Counted from the stretch's first letter, positions 45,027-55,238 are shown. The stretch: 64,000 bases of DNA from Companilactobacillus sp. (GCF_022484265.1 NZ_JAKVLR010000001.1:434001-498000); one strand, 5' to 3'. Made by a program: numbers and translations. Notes: generated by a model from the letters alone, not told the origin.

Positions 45027-45845
45027 TCATTTCAGCAAATTATTTAATAAAATCTTTTTATATTCGATAGGCGTCTCAAAGTGCACATTATGACCAGAAT
45101 TAGAGACAACAGTTAAAGTTGATCCATGAATCAGTTCATGAAGTCGATGACCAATTTTAATAAATTTACTGTCTTTTGAACCAACAATTATCTTGACTGA
45201 CAATTTCGATAATTGACCAACATCTGGCCAATAATTAGGTTGTTTGCCGGTCCCCATTTCGAGTAAAGAATTTGCCACATTAATTGGATTTTGATCAATT
45301 CTTTGTTGATGCATAAACGTAAAGTCATTTTTAGAAACTGCTTGCTGACTGCTAAATAATGGCAATTTCTCCCAATTTTCAATAAATTTATCCATCCCTT
45401 GATCAATCACCGAATGAGCCAATTTTTTGTCATGATTTTGCCTATCCAAACGTTGTTGTTGATCGGATATACCTGCAGTAGTACTTTCCAGAAATAATGA
45501 ATTGATCCGCTTCGGATATTTCAATGCGTAGGCAATTGCCAACCTTCCACCCATGGAGTACCCGACCAAATTGATATTGACCAAGTTTAATTCTGAAAAA
45601 ATATCTTCTAGATCTTCCACTTGATTTTTTTGAATAAATCGATCTGGCTCAATATTTTGATCTTTGTTTTCACCAAAACCTAAAAGGTCTAAAACAAGAT
45701 ATTGCTCTGAAAAATCTCCAACAATTTTTTCAAAATCACGCTTGCTGCCAAGAAAACCATGCAAAAAAACAAATGTGACTTGACTTGAATCCCGAATTGA
45801 TGATTCATAATTATAATCTACTTGATCAATTGTTATTGTTGACAT
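45027..45845 (-). CDS. menH: 2-Succinyl-6-hydroxy-2,4-cyclohexadiene-1-carboxylate synthase
   Basis: This alpha/beta-hydrolase-fold enzyme eliminates pyruvate from the MenD product in menaquinone synthesis. The 272-aa protein has the HGFLGSKRDFE segment, the nucleophile VGYSMGGRLA with Ser near 97, and the C-terminal SNSGHNVHFE containing the catalytic His. It overlaps the menD end by 20 bases and is the third gene of menF-menD-menH. General hydrolase function would be possible without that context. Confidence 0.88.
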   Translation of the reverse strand: MSTITIDQVDYNYESSIRDSSQVTFVFLHGFLGSKRDFEKIVGDFSEQYLVLDLLGFGENKDQNIEPDRFIQKNQVEDLEDIFSELNLVNINLVGYSMGGRLAIAYALKYPKRINSLFLESTTAGISDQQQRLDRQNHDKKLAHSVIDQGMDKFIENWEKLPLFSSQQAVSKNDFTFMHQQRIDQNPINVANSLLEMGTGKQPNYWPDVGQLSKLSVKIIVGSKDSKFIKIGHRLHELIHGSTLTVVSNSGHNVHFETPIEYKKILLNNLLK

Positions 45846-47520
45846 ATTTTTCTAACGCCTCTTGGATTGAATTTTCAATCCCTTGATGTTGTTGAACATT
45901 TTGAGCACGATTGCTAGTGACCTCGATTATTTGCTGATGTTGGCTATTTTGCAAAGCTTGTGTTAAAGAATCGTAATCATTGGCCAAACTATAATTGAAG
46001 TCATATAGCTCTGCGATTTTGTCAATTTTCAAATCTTGAGGTGTTCCAAATAACTCTTCAAAATAATCATCGGCTTTTGACTGTGGCAAGAATGAAAAGA
46101 TTCCACCACCATTATTATTCGTCACTACGATCGTCATCGGAATCTGATAGCGTTTGGCCATCATCAATCCATTCATGTCGTGGAATAATGCTAGATCCCC
46201 GATCATTAAAAAGTTGTTTTTATGACCAAATGCCATACCAAGAGCACTTGATACCACACCATCGATTCCATTAGCACCTCGGTCGCAATACAAATAACGT
46301 TGAAGTTTTCCTTGATAAAAATTTTCAAAATCTCTGACCGGCATACTGTTGCTTAAGAATATATTTGAGTTTTCTGGCGCCGTTTCATCAATTAACCTTG
46401 GAATTGACATCTCTGAAAACTCAGTCAGATGCTTCGATTCAACTTCAGCTATTAAATAATTGAGTGATGTAAGTAGGTCAAAGTAATTAGCATCAGTAGA
46501 AAAATTTTCGGTCAACAGCTGTTCGATTAAGTCGTTTTCAGAAATAGCTATATCTTCAGTCGAACTCAAAGTATGGTCCGCTAAATTTTTATTGGTCAGA
46601 TCAATAACTTCAATATTTCCACGATTTTTCGACAACCAATTTGAAATCGAGGCCGAGACTAACGTCCCGCCAAATTTGAGAATCACATCAGGCTTAATAC
46701 TATCTAAAAGCTTCTTAGAAGCAGTCTTCATGATCAGATCAAAGTTATTCAGCGTAACGGACTTTTCGAGGCGTGTATTCGACAAAATGTCTGAAATAAG
46801 TGGAATCGACTTCTGGTCGCTTAATTCCATAAGTTTAGTATGATAATTTTCAGTCTCTGGACCAGCGATCATCAAGACTTTTTTATGAGTAAGCAATTGT
46901 GTGATTTTTTCGACACGTGTCTTTGTTTGGAAATCATTGGTCAAAACGCTGATCTTGGGATCTTCCGTATTAAACTCTGGCATCAAAGGTTTTCTCAAAG
47001 GCAAGTTGATTTGGACTGGCCCCTTCGGAACCCGATCAGCTAATTTGACAATTCTTTGGCTTTCATAACTAATGTAGTCTGGCAAGCTAGCAGCTGGATC
47101 TTGAACGTTGATCTCAACAAACGACTTAGTATTATTTCCATAAAGCTGGTCCTGATCAATTGCTTGAGGGGCACCAATATTCGTCAACTCAACTGGTCGA
47201 TCAGTGGTGATCACAACCAGTGGGATATTAGACAAGTTAGCCTCAGCAACAGCCGAACTATACTCAGTCGCTGCTGTACCTGAAGTACAAATGATTGCCG
47301 TAGGTTGGTGCGACTTTTTGGATAAGCCAATTGCAAAAAAACTAGCACTGCGTTCATCAACATCAATGAATAGCCTGATCTCTGGTCTATCTTTTGCAAT
47401 CTCAGCCAAAAGCAAAACTACCGGAGTTGATCTAGAACCCGGTGAGATCACGAAATCATGAACGTTTTGCGAAATTAGCGACAGTAATAAAATTTTTAAA
47501 TTGCTGGTCATATTATTCAT
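45826..47520 (-). CDS. menD: SEPHCHC synthase
   Basis: This thiamine-diphosphate enzyme condenses isochorismate with 2-oxoglutarate, the first committed menaquinone step. The 564-aa length is standard. The N-terminal block SPGSRSTPVVLLLAE, ICTSGTAATEYSSAVAEA near 85 and a ThDP motif GDLALFHDMNGL near 425 are visible, followed by NNNGGGIFSFLPQ. It overlaps menF by eight bases and menH by 20, which indicates one tightly coupled transcript. Confidence 0.94.
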   Translation of the reverse strand: MNNMTSNLKILLLSLISQNVHDFVISPGSRSTPVVLLLAEIAKDRPEIRLFIDVDERSASFFAIGLSKKSHQPTAIICTSGTAATEYSSAVAEANLSNIPLVVITTDRPVELTNIGAPQAIDQDQLYGNNTKSFVEINVQDPAASLPDYISYESQRIVKLADRVPKGPVQINLPLRKPLMPEFNTEDPKISVLTNDFQTKTRVEKITQLLTHKKVLMIAGPETENYHTKLMELSDQKSIPLISDILSNTRLEKSVTLNNFDLIMKTASKKLLDSIKPDVILKFGGTLVSASISNWLSKNRGNIEVIDLTNKNLADHTLSSTEDIAISENDLIEQLLTENFSTDANYFDLLTSLNYLIAEVESKHLTEFSEMSIPRLIDETAPENSNIFLSNSMPVRDFENFYQGKLQRYLYCDRGANGIDGVVSSALGMAFGHKNNFLMIGDLALFHDMNGLMMAKRYQIPMTIVVTNNNGGGIFSFLPQSKADDYFEELFGTPQDLKIDKIAELYDFNYSLANDYDSLTQALQNSQHQQIIEVTSNRAQNVQQHQGIENSIQEALEKYVNNNN

Positions 47521-48814
47521 TAGTTTGTCCCTTCAAGTATTCTAGCAATTTGATCATCGGTTTGAATTTGAGTTCAGTTTCTTTAAATTCTTCCGTTCCA
47601 ACAGAATCTGGCATAATACCAGCACCTGCAAACATCAAGAATTGGTCAAGCCGCAAATACATCGAACGAATCCCAACAATCATTTCTGAATCGCCAGAAA
47701 AGGTAATGTATCCGATCGGAGCACCAAACAATACCCGTGCACGTGCTTCCATCTCTTGAATGATCTTAATTGCATCATTAGTTGGCAAACCACCTAAAGC
47801 AGGTGTTGGATGCATATACTTCAATAGCTGAAAAACATTCGTTTGGTCATCAATTTTTGCTGTAATTGGCGTATATAAGTGTTGAACAGTTAAATTCTTA
47901 ATAATCATTGGCGTTTTATCAAATGACATGTCCGACGTAAAATTCTTCATTCGTTCAGTTATCTCTTGAACCACGATCTGATGTTCAGAACGGTTTTTCG
48001 CATCGTTAAACAGCTGCAAGGCCAACTTGTTATCAGCAAGTTTATTTTGCCCTCGGCCAATAGTTCCGGCAACAGCTGCAGTAGAAAAATCGTTGCCGTT
48101 TAACATAAATAATCGTTCTGGTGTCGCACTGATAAAGGTTTGATCCTTTATCTTGATAATGAAGTGATAAGTCGTTTGATCAAATTTTCGTAAGGCAGAA
48201 ATTGCAGCAACAGAATCAAAACCGCCATCGATCCGTCCTTGTTTGTATCTCCCTAAAACTACTTTTTTTAGGATATTAGACTTTCTGATCGTCATGGCTA
48301 AATCATCAACCTGCTGATCCCAATTTTCATCCAGATCTTCAATCGAAAAGTCAATAAGATCCTGCTTATTATGTGTCATAAGCACCATTTCATCCAAAGT
48401 ATCAGCTAACGATTGCTCAGAAAATTGATGTGCTTTTATTTCCGTGATAGTGATACTTTGATCAGTAATTTTGATGATGATCCGTGGCAATATAAAGATG
48501 CCTGAAGACCATGGTCCCCACATTCCGTGCGCACTTCGTTGATCAAATGAAAATCCGCCTAAAATAGCAATATCGTTTAAGTCAATTTTTGATGGAAATT
48601 GTTTTTTTAACTTTTGATACCAATCGTCAACTTCTTGAATTCGATCATTGCTTTTATCAGGATAGATCCGACTAGTACTGCCAACGCCGATCCATTTTGT
48701 TTTTGTGTCGTTAGATTCAAAGTACGCAAAAATCTCTTGCTGCAAAGCAACATTGATCAACTGGTCTATTCTAGTTTGACTTGGCTTCTCTTTTAACTGA
48801 CGAACATATAACAT
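47513..48814 (-). CDS. menF: Isochorismate synthase
   Basis: This enzyme converts chorismate to isochorismate, the entry to menaquinone. The 433-aa protein has the chorismate-binding fold with KVVLGRYKQG near 225, SATPERLF near 280, the TIGRG segment and the C-terminal MHPTPALGGLP and YITFSGDSEMIVGIRS blocks. ATG 48814 has GGAGTGG upstream; an earlier in-frame start at 48868 lies inside the xylB terminator. menC, menE and menB are not in the window. Confidence 0.92.
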   Translation of the reverse strand: MLYVRQLKEKPSQTRIDQLINVALQQEIFAYFESNDTKTKWIGVGSTSRIYPDKSNDRIQEVDDWYQKLKKQFPSKIDLNDIAILGGFSFDQRSAHGMWGPWSSGIFILPRIIIKITDQSITITEIKAHQFSEQSLADTLDEMVLMTHNKQDLIDFSIEDLDENWDQQVDDLAMTIRKSNILKKVVLGRYKQGRIDGGFDSVAAISALRKFDQTTYHFIIKIKDQTFISATPERLFMLNGNDFSTAAVAGTIGRGQNKLADNKLALQLFNDAKNRSEHQIVVQEITERMKNFTSDMSFDKTPMIIKNLTVQHLYTPITAKIDDQTNVFQLLKYMHPTPALGGLPTNDAIKIIQEMEARARVLFGAPIGYITFSGDSEMIVGIRSMYLRLDQFLMFAGAGIMPDSVGTEEFKETELKFKPMIKLLEYLKGQTNE

Positions 48815-48839
48815 TTGATCCACTCCATATGTTTTTCTA

Positions 48840-48872
48840 ACAAAAAGGATTGAGAAAAATATCCTCAACCCT
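48840..48872 (-). terminator. xylB terminator
   Basis: GGGTTGAG pairs with CTCAATCC around an AT-rich loop, followed by five T, immediately past the xylB stop. This separates xylB transcription from menF. Confidence 0.8.
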
Positions 48873-48876
48873 TGAC

Positions 48877-50379
48877 CTAATCGTTATTTCTAAAATCAAT
48901 TAATTCATGATTCATTTCTTTTGTCTGACCATAAACTTGAGAATATATCTGGTAGAGCTTTTGATATTTCTCAACATTTTCAGGGATTGGCCAATAGCTC
49001 TTACCCTTTTTAACATAATGATCAGCACAGTCTTCAAGGTTACTAAACCATTTTACCCCAACTGCGGCAATCATGGCTGCACCAAGGCCTGGTTCTTGAT
49101 CATTTTCGATGGTTGACACCTTCTTATTGAAAACATCAGCTTGGATCTGGAGCCACAACGGACTCTTTGCACCGCCGCCAATTGAATAAACAGTATCAAA
49201 GTGTTGACCATGCTCATGGTAGATGTTCAACAGATCTTGGTAAGAGAAGATCACGCCTTCTAAGACTGAACGAACAAAGTCAGCCTTTGTGTTGATACTT
49301 GAAACTCCAATAAAACTACCACGAATTTTACTGTCTGCATATGGAGTTCTTTCACCAACAATGTATGGCGTAAAAATCAAGCCGTGGGCACCAACAGGAG
49401 CATCATTGGCTGTTTTAACAAATGCATCCAGTGAATCTTCCTCACCGCCAAATGTTTGATACAGCCACTTTAAACTGTGTCCTGCGGCTAATGTAACTCC
49501 CATTGAATAAAATTTATCAGGAATTGCGTGATTGAAAAAGTGCAGTTGACCTTGATAGTCATTGGGTTTATCTTCATATCTTAAAACTACTCCGGAAGTA
49601 CCAGTCGAGATCAAGACCTTGTTGGGATCCATAATGTCGCTTCCAATTGCACCTGCGGCATTATCTGCAGCACCAGCAAATACTTTCGTACTAGTCGACA
49701 TCCCTGAATATTGTGCATAATGTTCGCTGATCGTTCCAACTTGATCAAGCGAACTGACCAATTTTGGACAAAGGCCAATATCCAAACCGAGTTTATCGCA
49801 AACTTCTTTACTCCAAGTCTTATTCACTACATCTAGTAAGACTGTTCCAGCTGCATCAGAATATTCCATGCTTAAATCGCCAGTCATTCGATAGCGTAAA
49901 TAATCCTTTGGCAATAAAAATGTTTTGGCTTGGGCAAATAATTGAGGTTCATTTTCTTTGACCCACAAAATTTTTGGTAATGTGAAACCTTCAAGTGGCA
50001 AGTTCTTCGTGATCTTAACAAAATCTTGACCGCAAATATCCATTATTTCTTTACATTGTTCTGTTGTGCGGGTGTCATCCCATAAAATTGCTGGGCGTAA
50101 CACTTGTTGATCCGCTCCCAAAAGAACTAGACCATGCATCTGTCCGGAATAGCTGACACCTTCAACATCTTGCAAGTTGACGTGATCCTTTAACGCAAGA
50201 TTGACAATTGCAACCGTAGTTGCAGTTACCCAATCCTCAGGATTTTGTTCGCTGTAACCTGGTTGTTCTTGTACCAAGGTGAGATTGGAACTTTCTTGGG
50301 CAACGGTCTTTCCTGCTTTATCCATGACCGAAACCTTGACCGATCCAGTTCCGAGGTCGATTCCCATTACATAACTCAT
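48877..50379 (-). CDS. xylB: Xylulokinase
   Basis: This 500-aa FGGY kinase phosphorylates D-xylulose for the phosphoketolase or pentose-phosphate route. Visible are MGIDLGTGSVKVSVMD at the N-terminus, the substrate segment SYSGQMHGLVLL near 78 and WDDTRT near 105. The adenosine motif SIGGGAKSPLWLQIQADV lies near 400. No xylose isomerase or transporter gene is beside it, so it is an isolated kinase. Other FGGY sugars cannot be excluded, but the motifs fit xylulose. Confidence 0.9.
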   Translation of the reverse strand: MSYVMGIDLGTGSVKVSVMDKAGKTVAQESSNLTLVQEQPGYSEQNPEDWVTATTVAIVNLALKDHVNLQDVEGVSYSGQMHGLVLLGADQQVLRPAILWDDTRTTEQCKEIMDICGQDFVKITKNLPLEGFTLPKILWVKENEPQLFAQAKTFLLPKDYLRYRMTGDLSMEYSDAAGTVLLDVVNKTWSKEVCDKLGLDIGLCPKLVSSLDQVGTISEHYAQYSGMSTSTKVFAGAADNAAGAIGSDIMDPNKVLISTGTSGVVLRYEDKPNDYQGQLHFFNHAIPDKFYSMGVTLAAGHSLKWLYQTFGGEEDSLDAFVKTANDAPVGAHGLIFTPYIVGERTPYADSKIRGSFIGVSSINTKADFVRSVLEGVIFSYQDLLNIYHEHGQHFDTVYSIGGGAKSPLWLQIQADVFNKKVSTIENDQEPGLGAAMIAAVGVKWFSNLEDCADHYVKKGKSYWPIPENVEKYQKLYQIYSQVYGQTKEMNHELIDFRNND

Positions 50380-50397
50380 TTAATAAAATTACTCCTC

Positions 50398-50428
50398 AAA
50401 AAAAACTAGGCATCATAACCTAGTTTTT
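50398..50428 (-). terminator. Terminator after the pepV pseudogene
   Basis: An AAAAACTAGG arm with its complement around a short loop is followed by a T-run on the minus strand, about 30 bp past the stop. Confidence 0.85.
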
Positions 50429-50460
50429 GGATTATTTAACATTTAGTGTATAACAGATAA

Positions 50461-51798
50461 CTACTTAACACAAAGTTGATATATCGATTGAGCATATACT
50501 TCCATGGCGATTCGCATATCAGACTTGCTCCAGCTCTCATCAACTTGATGCATATGATCTGGAGTACTTGGCAACATCGCTCCAAAAGCTACTGTATTCG
50601 GCATTGTTCGTGCAAAAGTAGCACCACCAGAAATAGTTGGCTTAGACTTCGTATCGCCAGTGACATTTTGATAAGTTTCCATTAATGTTTTGACCATATG
50701 ACTGTCAGTCGGCACGTAAAGAGGCGCAACATAGTCAAAATTCTCATATTTCAAATCAAAAGGATTGATAGCTGTTTCTAATTTTTTGATCAAATCATCA
50801 TGATCCACCTGGACTGGGATTCGTAAATCAATCTGGATCCGAGATTCATTTTTGTTGATCACAAGACTAGAAATGTTAAACGTCAATTGACCGGAAACTT
50901 GATCGGATACCTCTCCTAAAATATTGCTGCCAGTAGCATCTTCACCGAATTTACTCAAAAATTCTAACATTGGTTGTCCTGGAAATACATCTGCTAAGGC
51001 GATTGCCAATCTGACGACTGCATTGGTACCCTCAGTTGCATTCATAGCATGAACTGAATTACCTTGAACGATTATTTTGTCTTTGTCGGAATCAAATGCA
51101 AATTCGTGTGCCATTAGTGCTCTTTTGACTTCTTCTTGTTTAGTCCCATCATACTCAGCTTTACCAGGCACAGCATTGAATGAATTCAGCAAGTTTAACT
51201 CCAATGTATCAGAGCCAGGACCAACAATATATGACTGCTGTAAACCTTTTTCAGCGTAGATAAGTGGAAATTCGGCATCGGGAGCGATTCCGAAATCAAT
51301 TGGTGCCTCATTTTGATTGTATTTTGCCATGCAACGCCAAAGAATCTCTTCATCGGTACCAAAGATTACTCTAATTTTATTTTTTAACTGATAACCCGCG
51401 TCAATGATTGACTTAATTGCGTACAAAATAGCAACCGTTGGCCCCTTATCATCTTGGACGCCACGTCCAAACAACTCACCGGATTTTTCGACCAATTCAA
51501 ATGGATCAGTTGTCCATTCGGACTCGTCGCCAGCTGGTACAACATCAACGTGACAAATAACTCCAAAAGTTTTTGCCCCTTTACCAATATCGGCATATCC
51601 ATAGTATCCCTCAGGATCTTCAAAGGTTTAAAATCCCAATTCGCCAGCGATTTTTAAAACTGTCTGTAGGGCTTTTTTAGGCCCTGCTCCAAATGGCGCC
51701 TTAGCTTTTGCTTCTGAATTAAAAGACGGAACTGCAACCAACTTAGCCAAATCTTGAACCGCTTCATTTTGAAGTACATCGGAAATAAATTTTTTCAT
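50461..51798 (-). pseudogene. pepV: PepV-type dipeptidase broken by one stop codon
   Basis: From ATG 51798 the frame encodes 56 residues ending in IAGELGF, then TAA at 51630-51628, then 388 more residues in the same frame. The protein is otherwise a full M20 dipeptidase: HVDVVPAG and GRGVQDDKGP carry metal ligands, followed by GTDEEI near 152 and the C-terminal dimerisation and metal blocks. Conservation after the stop is good, so the change is recent; one base (for example AAA to TAA) explains it. Restart within the rest would lose part of the active domain. A sequencing error is possible. Confidence 0.85.
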
Positions 51799-51865
51799 TG
51801 AAGTTCCTCCAAAAATTTGTTTTATTAATTTAACTCTATCAATAATTTAAAAATTGTACAGGATA

Positions 51866-51900
51866 CAAAAAAATCCCTAACCATACGGTCAGAGATTATT
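51866..51900 (-). terminator. Terminator of the YfcC-type transporter gene
   Basis: AATCTCTGACC pairs with GGTTAGGGATT with one mismatch, then a run of seven T on the minus strand, directly after the stop. Confidence 0.8.
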
Positions 51901-51904
51901 AAAA

Positions 51905-53413
51905 TTAGAATTTAAAAATCGAACAAATTACTAAGAATATAATTGTGAAAACAAACAGTATCAACATCAATTTAGATACATATTTGATCCAAGTCACAAT
52001 ATTAATATGTGCAACTGCTAATGATCCCATGACAATAGCCGATGTTGGCGTAATCAAGTTCACGAACCCTGAAGCCGATTGATAAGCCGTAACTACCAAT
52101 GAACCACTGACGCCTGAAAAACGTCCTAGAGGGCCCATAATGCCCATTGTAGCGGCAGCCAATCCGGAACTAGATGGAATTAAAAATGACATTGGAATAT
52201 AGAAAATGTATGTCAAAACGATAAACAAGGATGATGATAACCCGTGCAGTCCAGTTTCACCTGCATGTAAAACTGTTGCCGTAATATTTCCGTCATTCAT
52301 CACTACTTGAATACCACGTGCCACAGCGACAATGATTGCAACATTCAATAAGTCGCTCATGCCACCCATGAAACTATTGATAAAATCAGTTTCACTCATG
52401 TGGAAAATATACATGATCAAAACCGAACCAATTAAGAACAACGTGGTGATCTCGGTAAAGTACCAGTTTCCTAGTGGAACTAAACTCTTACCAATGAAAG
52501 CCCCTAAGAATGGTACATTAGTGATCCAATGAGTAAAATCAACGAAGAATGTAAAATTCTTATTCAAACTAGTCCATGGCACCAAACTACAGATCATTAC
52601 GACGAAGATCAATAGAAATGCGACTAAGACACGTTTTTGGCGCTTCGACAACGATTCAACAATTTCATGATCTGAATTGGCAAATTCCTTAAGGTCATGT
52701 TGACGACGTTCGAATACGACTGATTTTGATGGGTCTTCCTTAACCTTAATGGCATAATGCATAACATAAATAATTGCAATAATTACTGTTAATACTAAAA
52801 AGATCAAACGAGGAATAATACCCTCACCAGGCGAAATGTGGATTGTTTCTGATGCAACACCAGTTGCAAAGGGATTGACTGTCGATGCCATACAACCAAC
52901 TTGCGAACCAATCAACGATATCGAAATGGCGGTAATACTATCGTACCCAACTCGCACCATGATTGGAACTAAGATTGGCACAAAGGCAATTGTTTCTTCA
53001 CCCATACCAAAAGTTGATCCACCAATAGCAAATAAAATCATGAGAAATGGTATCAAGATTTTTTCACGGCCGGCATATTTTTTTACAACTGAACCAATGC
53101 CGTCATCCAGCATTCTAGTTTTCGTTGTAACACCTAAAAATCCACCAATAACCATGATGAACAAAGATACCGAAATTGCTCCCTCAGTCGTTTTTGTACC
53201 AACCATACCATTGATTGGTGCTTCAAATATATTCCATAATCCCTGCGGAGTACTAGATCTACTTTGATAAGTCCCAGCAATAATGTTACCCGCTTTAGTA
53301 GTTTCATATTGACCTGCGGGAACGATCCAGGTCAGTATCGCGACAAGGATGATCAGCAAAAACAGAATGGTAAATGCTGATGGCATCCGTAATCTCTTAT
53401 TTAAATTAAGCAT
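51905..53413 (-). CDS. YfcC-family membrane transporter
   Basis: This 502-aa membrane protein of about twelve helices opens with MPSAFTILFLLIILVAILTW and VPAGQY, typical of the YfcC/C4-dicarboxylate-carrier-like family. The GGSTFGMGEETIAFVPILVP hairpin near 132 and the matching SSSGLAAATMGIMGPL near 425 form the two re-entrant repeats. The substrate is unknown. It sits between a dipeptidase pseudogene and an M20 deacylase, all on the same strand but each with its own terminator, which hints at peptides or acylated amino acids. Confidence 0.85.
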   Translation of the reverse strand: MLNLNKRLRMPSAFTILFLLIILVAILTWIVPAGQYETTKAGNIIAGTYQSRSSTPQGLWNIFEAPINGMVGTKTTEGAISVSLFIMVIGGFLGVTTKTRMLDDGIGSVVKKYAGREKILIPFLMILFAIGGSTFGMGEETIAFVPILVPIMVRVGYDSITAISISLIGSQVGCMASTVNPFATGVASETIHISPGEGIIPRLIFLVLTVIIAIIYVMHYAIKVKEDPSKSVVFERRQHDLKEFANSDHEIVESLSKRQKRVLVAFLLIFVVMICSLVPWTSLNKNFTFFVDFTHWITNVPFLGAFIGKSLVPLGNWYFTEITTLFLIGSVLIMYIFHMSETDFINSFMGGMSDLLNVAIIVAVARGIQVVMNDGNITATVLHAGETGLHGLSSSLFIVLTYIFYIPMSFLIPSSSGLAAATMGIMGPLGRFSGVSGSLVVTAYQSASGFVNLITPTSAIVMGSLAVAHINIVTWIKYVSKLMLILFVFTIIFLVICSIFKF

Positions 53414-53537
53414 CGATTTATCCCCTATCCTACAATGTTTCTATGATACGTGTAATCACATCAAAAAACAATACATACATTAGAAAAATTTTAATAAAGA
53501 ATCATTAACTTAGCAAGATGCTAATTAACTTTTTCAA

Positions 53538-53571
53538 TAAAAAAAGACAACTCATTTATAGAGTTGTCAAT
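53538..53571 (-). terminator. Terminator of the M20 deacylase gene
   Basis: GACAACTC and GAGTTGTC pair around an AT-rich loop with a T-run on the minus strand, ten bases past the stop. Confidence 0.88.
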
Positions 53572-53582
53572 TAAATTCTAAT

Positions 53583-54716
53583 TTAGTAGAGATAGTCTGT
53601 AGCAATTTTTTTATAAATGTCCACAAAATCAAAATACATGTCTTTTGGAACTGACTCATTTGCCATATGCATCGTCAAATTTCCAGGACCGGTGATGACT
53701 AACGGAAAATCAGCTGGTTTATTCTTTAAAAATTTGGCAGCATCTGTGGTACCAGGAATTCCGATCTTAACGACTTTATTGCCAAAATATTTGGATTCGA
53801 TATTTGCGACTAAATTGATCAACGAACTGTTCTTCCCCGCTTGAACCACTGGCAGATCCAAAATGATCTCAGTCGTTAACTGAACTTTTTCATCTTCATT
53901 AACTTCATCGACCAACTTTCGAACCTCAGCAATAACTTGATCGTTATTGAATTGGGGAATAGTCCGAAAATTGATCTCGACTACTGCATCGCTAGGGATG
54001 GCATTAACTTGCGTCCCTCCAGCAATTGTATCGATATTGTATATAAATGGTCCCAGAACTGGATCAGAAACTTCAATATTGTCAAAGGATTTCTTAGCTT
54101 TGGACAAGAAATCCAGTAAAGGAACGATTGCATTAAATCCTTGGCTTGGTAATGACGCGTGTGCAGCTTTACCCTTTGATGAAATGCGAATGTCTAAAGA
54201 ACCCATATGAGTATAACCTAAATTATATGCCGAAGGTTCTCCAATAACTAATCCTGAAACATCATCCATGTATCCATCGTCAGTCAGCTTTTCAGCTCCA
54301 TATTCAGATACTTCTTCACCAGCAGTGACTAATAGGCGTAATTTACCGTTGAGTTTTACTTTGCTTTGCTTTAACTCGATCATGGCGATGACCATAGCTG
54401 CTAAGCCAGCCTTCATATCAGTCGTTCCACGACCGTATAGTTCGTTTCCGTCTTCAGTCATTTTGAAAGGAGAATGATCCCAGCCATCTCCTGCCATGAC
54501 CGTATCCATGTGTCCAGAAAATGCCAAGATCTTATCGCCATCGCCGATTTCAGCTACTAAATTGGCTCGATTTCCTTCCAATGGCAAAATTTCACTAAAA
54601 ATTTCGTGCTCATCAAATAAATCCTTAATAAAGTATGCTAAATCTTTTTCATTGTCATTAACAGTTTTGATTGAAATGAATTTTGATAAAATGTTCAATT
54701 TTTCAGCTTGTTCCAT
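53583..54716 (-). CDS. M20-family deacylase, ArgE/DapE type
   Basis: This 377-aa metallohydrolase removes an acyl group from an amino acid or diaminopimelate precursor. The metal motifs are FSGHMDTVMAGD near 70, GRGTTDMKAGLAAM near 98, TAGEEVSEYGA near 133 and a C-terminal GPGNLTMHMANESV near 348. DapE, ArgE and aminoacylase cannot be told apart here, and no lysine or arginine gene is beside it. The start at 54716 is nine bases after GGAG; the upstream ATGs overlap that site. Confidence 0.83.
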   Translation of the reverse strand: MEQAEKLNILSKFISIKTVNDNEKDLAYFIKDLFDEHEIFSEILPLEGNRANLVAEIGDGDKILAFSGHMDTVMAGDGWDHSPFKMTEDGNELYGRGTTDMKAGLAAMVIAMIELKQSKVKLNGKLRLLVTAGEEVSEYGAEKLTDDGYMDDVSGLVIGEPSAYNLGYTHMGSLDIRISSKGKAAHASLPSQGFNAIVPLLDFLSKAKKSFDNIEVSDPVLGPFIYNIDTIAGGTQVNAIPSDAVVEINFRTIPQFNNDQVIAEVRKLVDEVNEDEKVQLTTEIILDLPVVQAGKNSSLINLVANIESKYFGNKVVKIGIPGTTDAAKFLKNKPADFPLVITGPGNLTMHMANESVPKDMYFDFVDIYKKIATDYLY

Positions 54717-54743
54717 GTGATTCATCTCCAAACTTTTTCTAAT

Positions 54744-55238
54744 CTAATCAGTTAAATGACCCAACAATTCTTTCTCGTTTGAAAAATTAGCTTTGCGTGC
54801 ATTCAAACGGTCCGCATATCCTGCCACGAGGTATCGTTCTTCCTCAGATTCAGGAACTAGTGTTGGAAATTTGACATCGCCGTACTGTTTCAAGGTAACC
54901 AGCGTACAAAAGCTACTAAATGCGATTTTAGACGCTTGCGTCTTCAAGTCAATCGCAGAAATCTTTGTAAAAACCTCGATTGCCCGGTTATTGGCACCTG
55001 TCACGTACGAGACGATCTTGATCGAATCTTGTGTCGTAATGGGATTCCAAAAATTCATATGATCGTAATTGGCAGTTGCAAATTTTACGTTAGTGAATTT
55101 AAAAGCCGCTAATCCGGCATTCTCATCCAACAAACTTAAGGTCGTTCCACCAAAAAAAGTTCCCTTGTCATTTAAGTCTGAATCAAAAACTAATTGTTCC
55201 CTAGTTGCTCGAGTTTGTTTGCACGTGATTTCTTTCAT
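54744..55238 (-). CDS. Acyl-CoA thioesterase, hotdog fold
   Basis: This 164-aa single-hotdog protein of the YciA/BACH-like group has LNDKGTFFGGTTLSLLDENA near residue 22 with the catalytic Asp, and SFCTLVTL in the last strand. Such enzymes hydrolyse acyl-CoA thioesters. It is between the M20 gene (27 bp downstream) and the FabK-like gene (23 bp upstream) on the same strand. These three genes may therefore be co-transcribed, and a lipid link with the FabK-like enzyme is possible. Confidence 0.82.
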   Translation of the reverse strand: MKEITCKQTRATREQLVFDSDLNDKGTFFGGTTLSLLDENAGLAAFKFTNVKFATANYDHMNFWNPITTQDSIKIVSYVTGANNRAIEVFTKISAIDLKTQASKIAFSSFCTLVTLKQYGDVKFPTLVPESEEERYLVAGYADRLNARKANFSNEKELLGHLTD

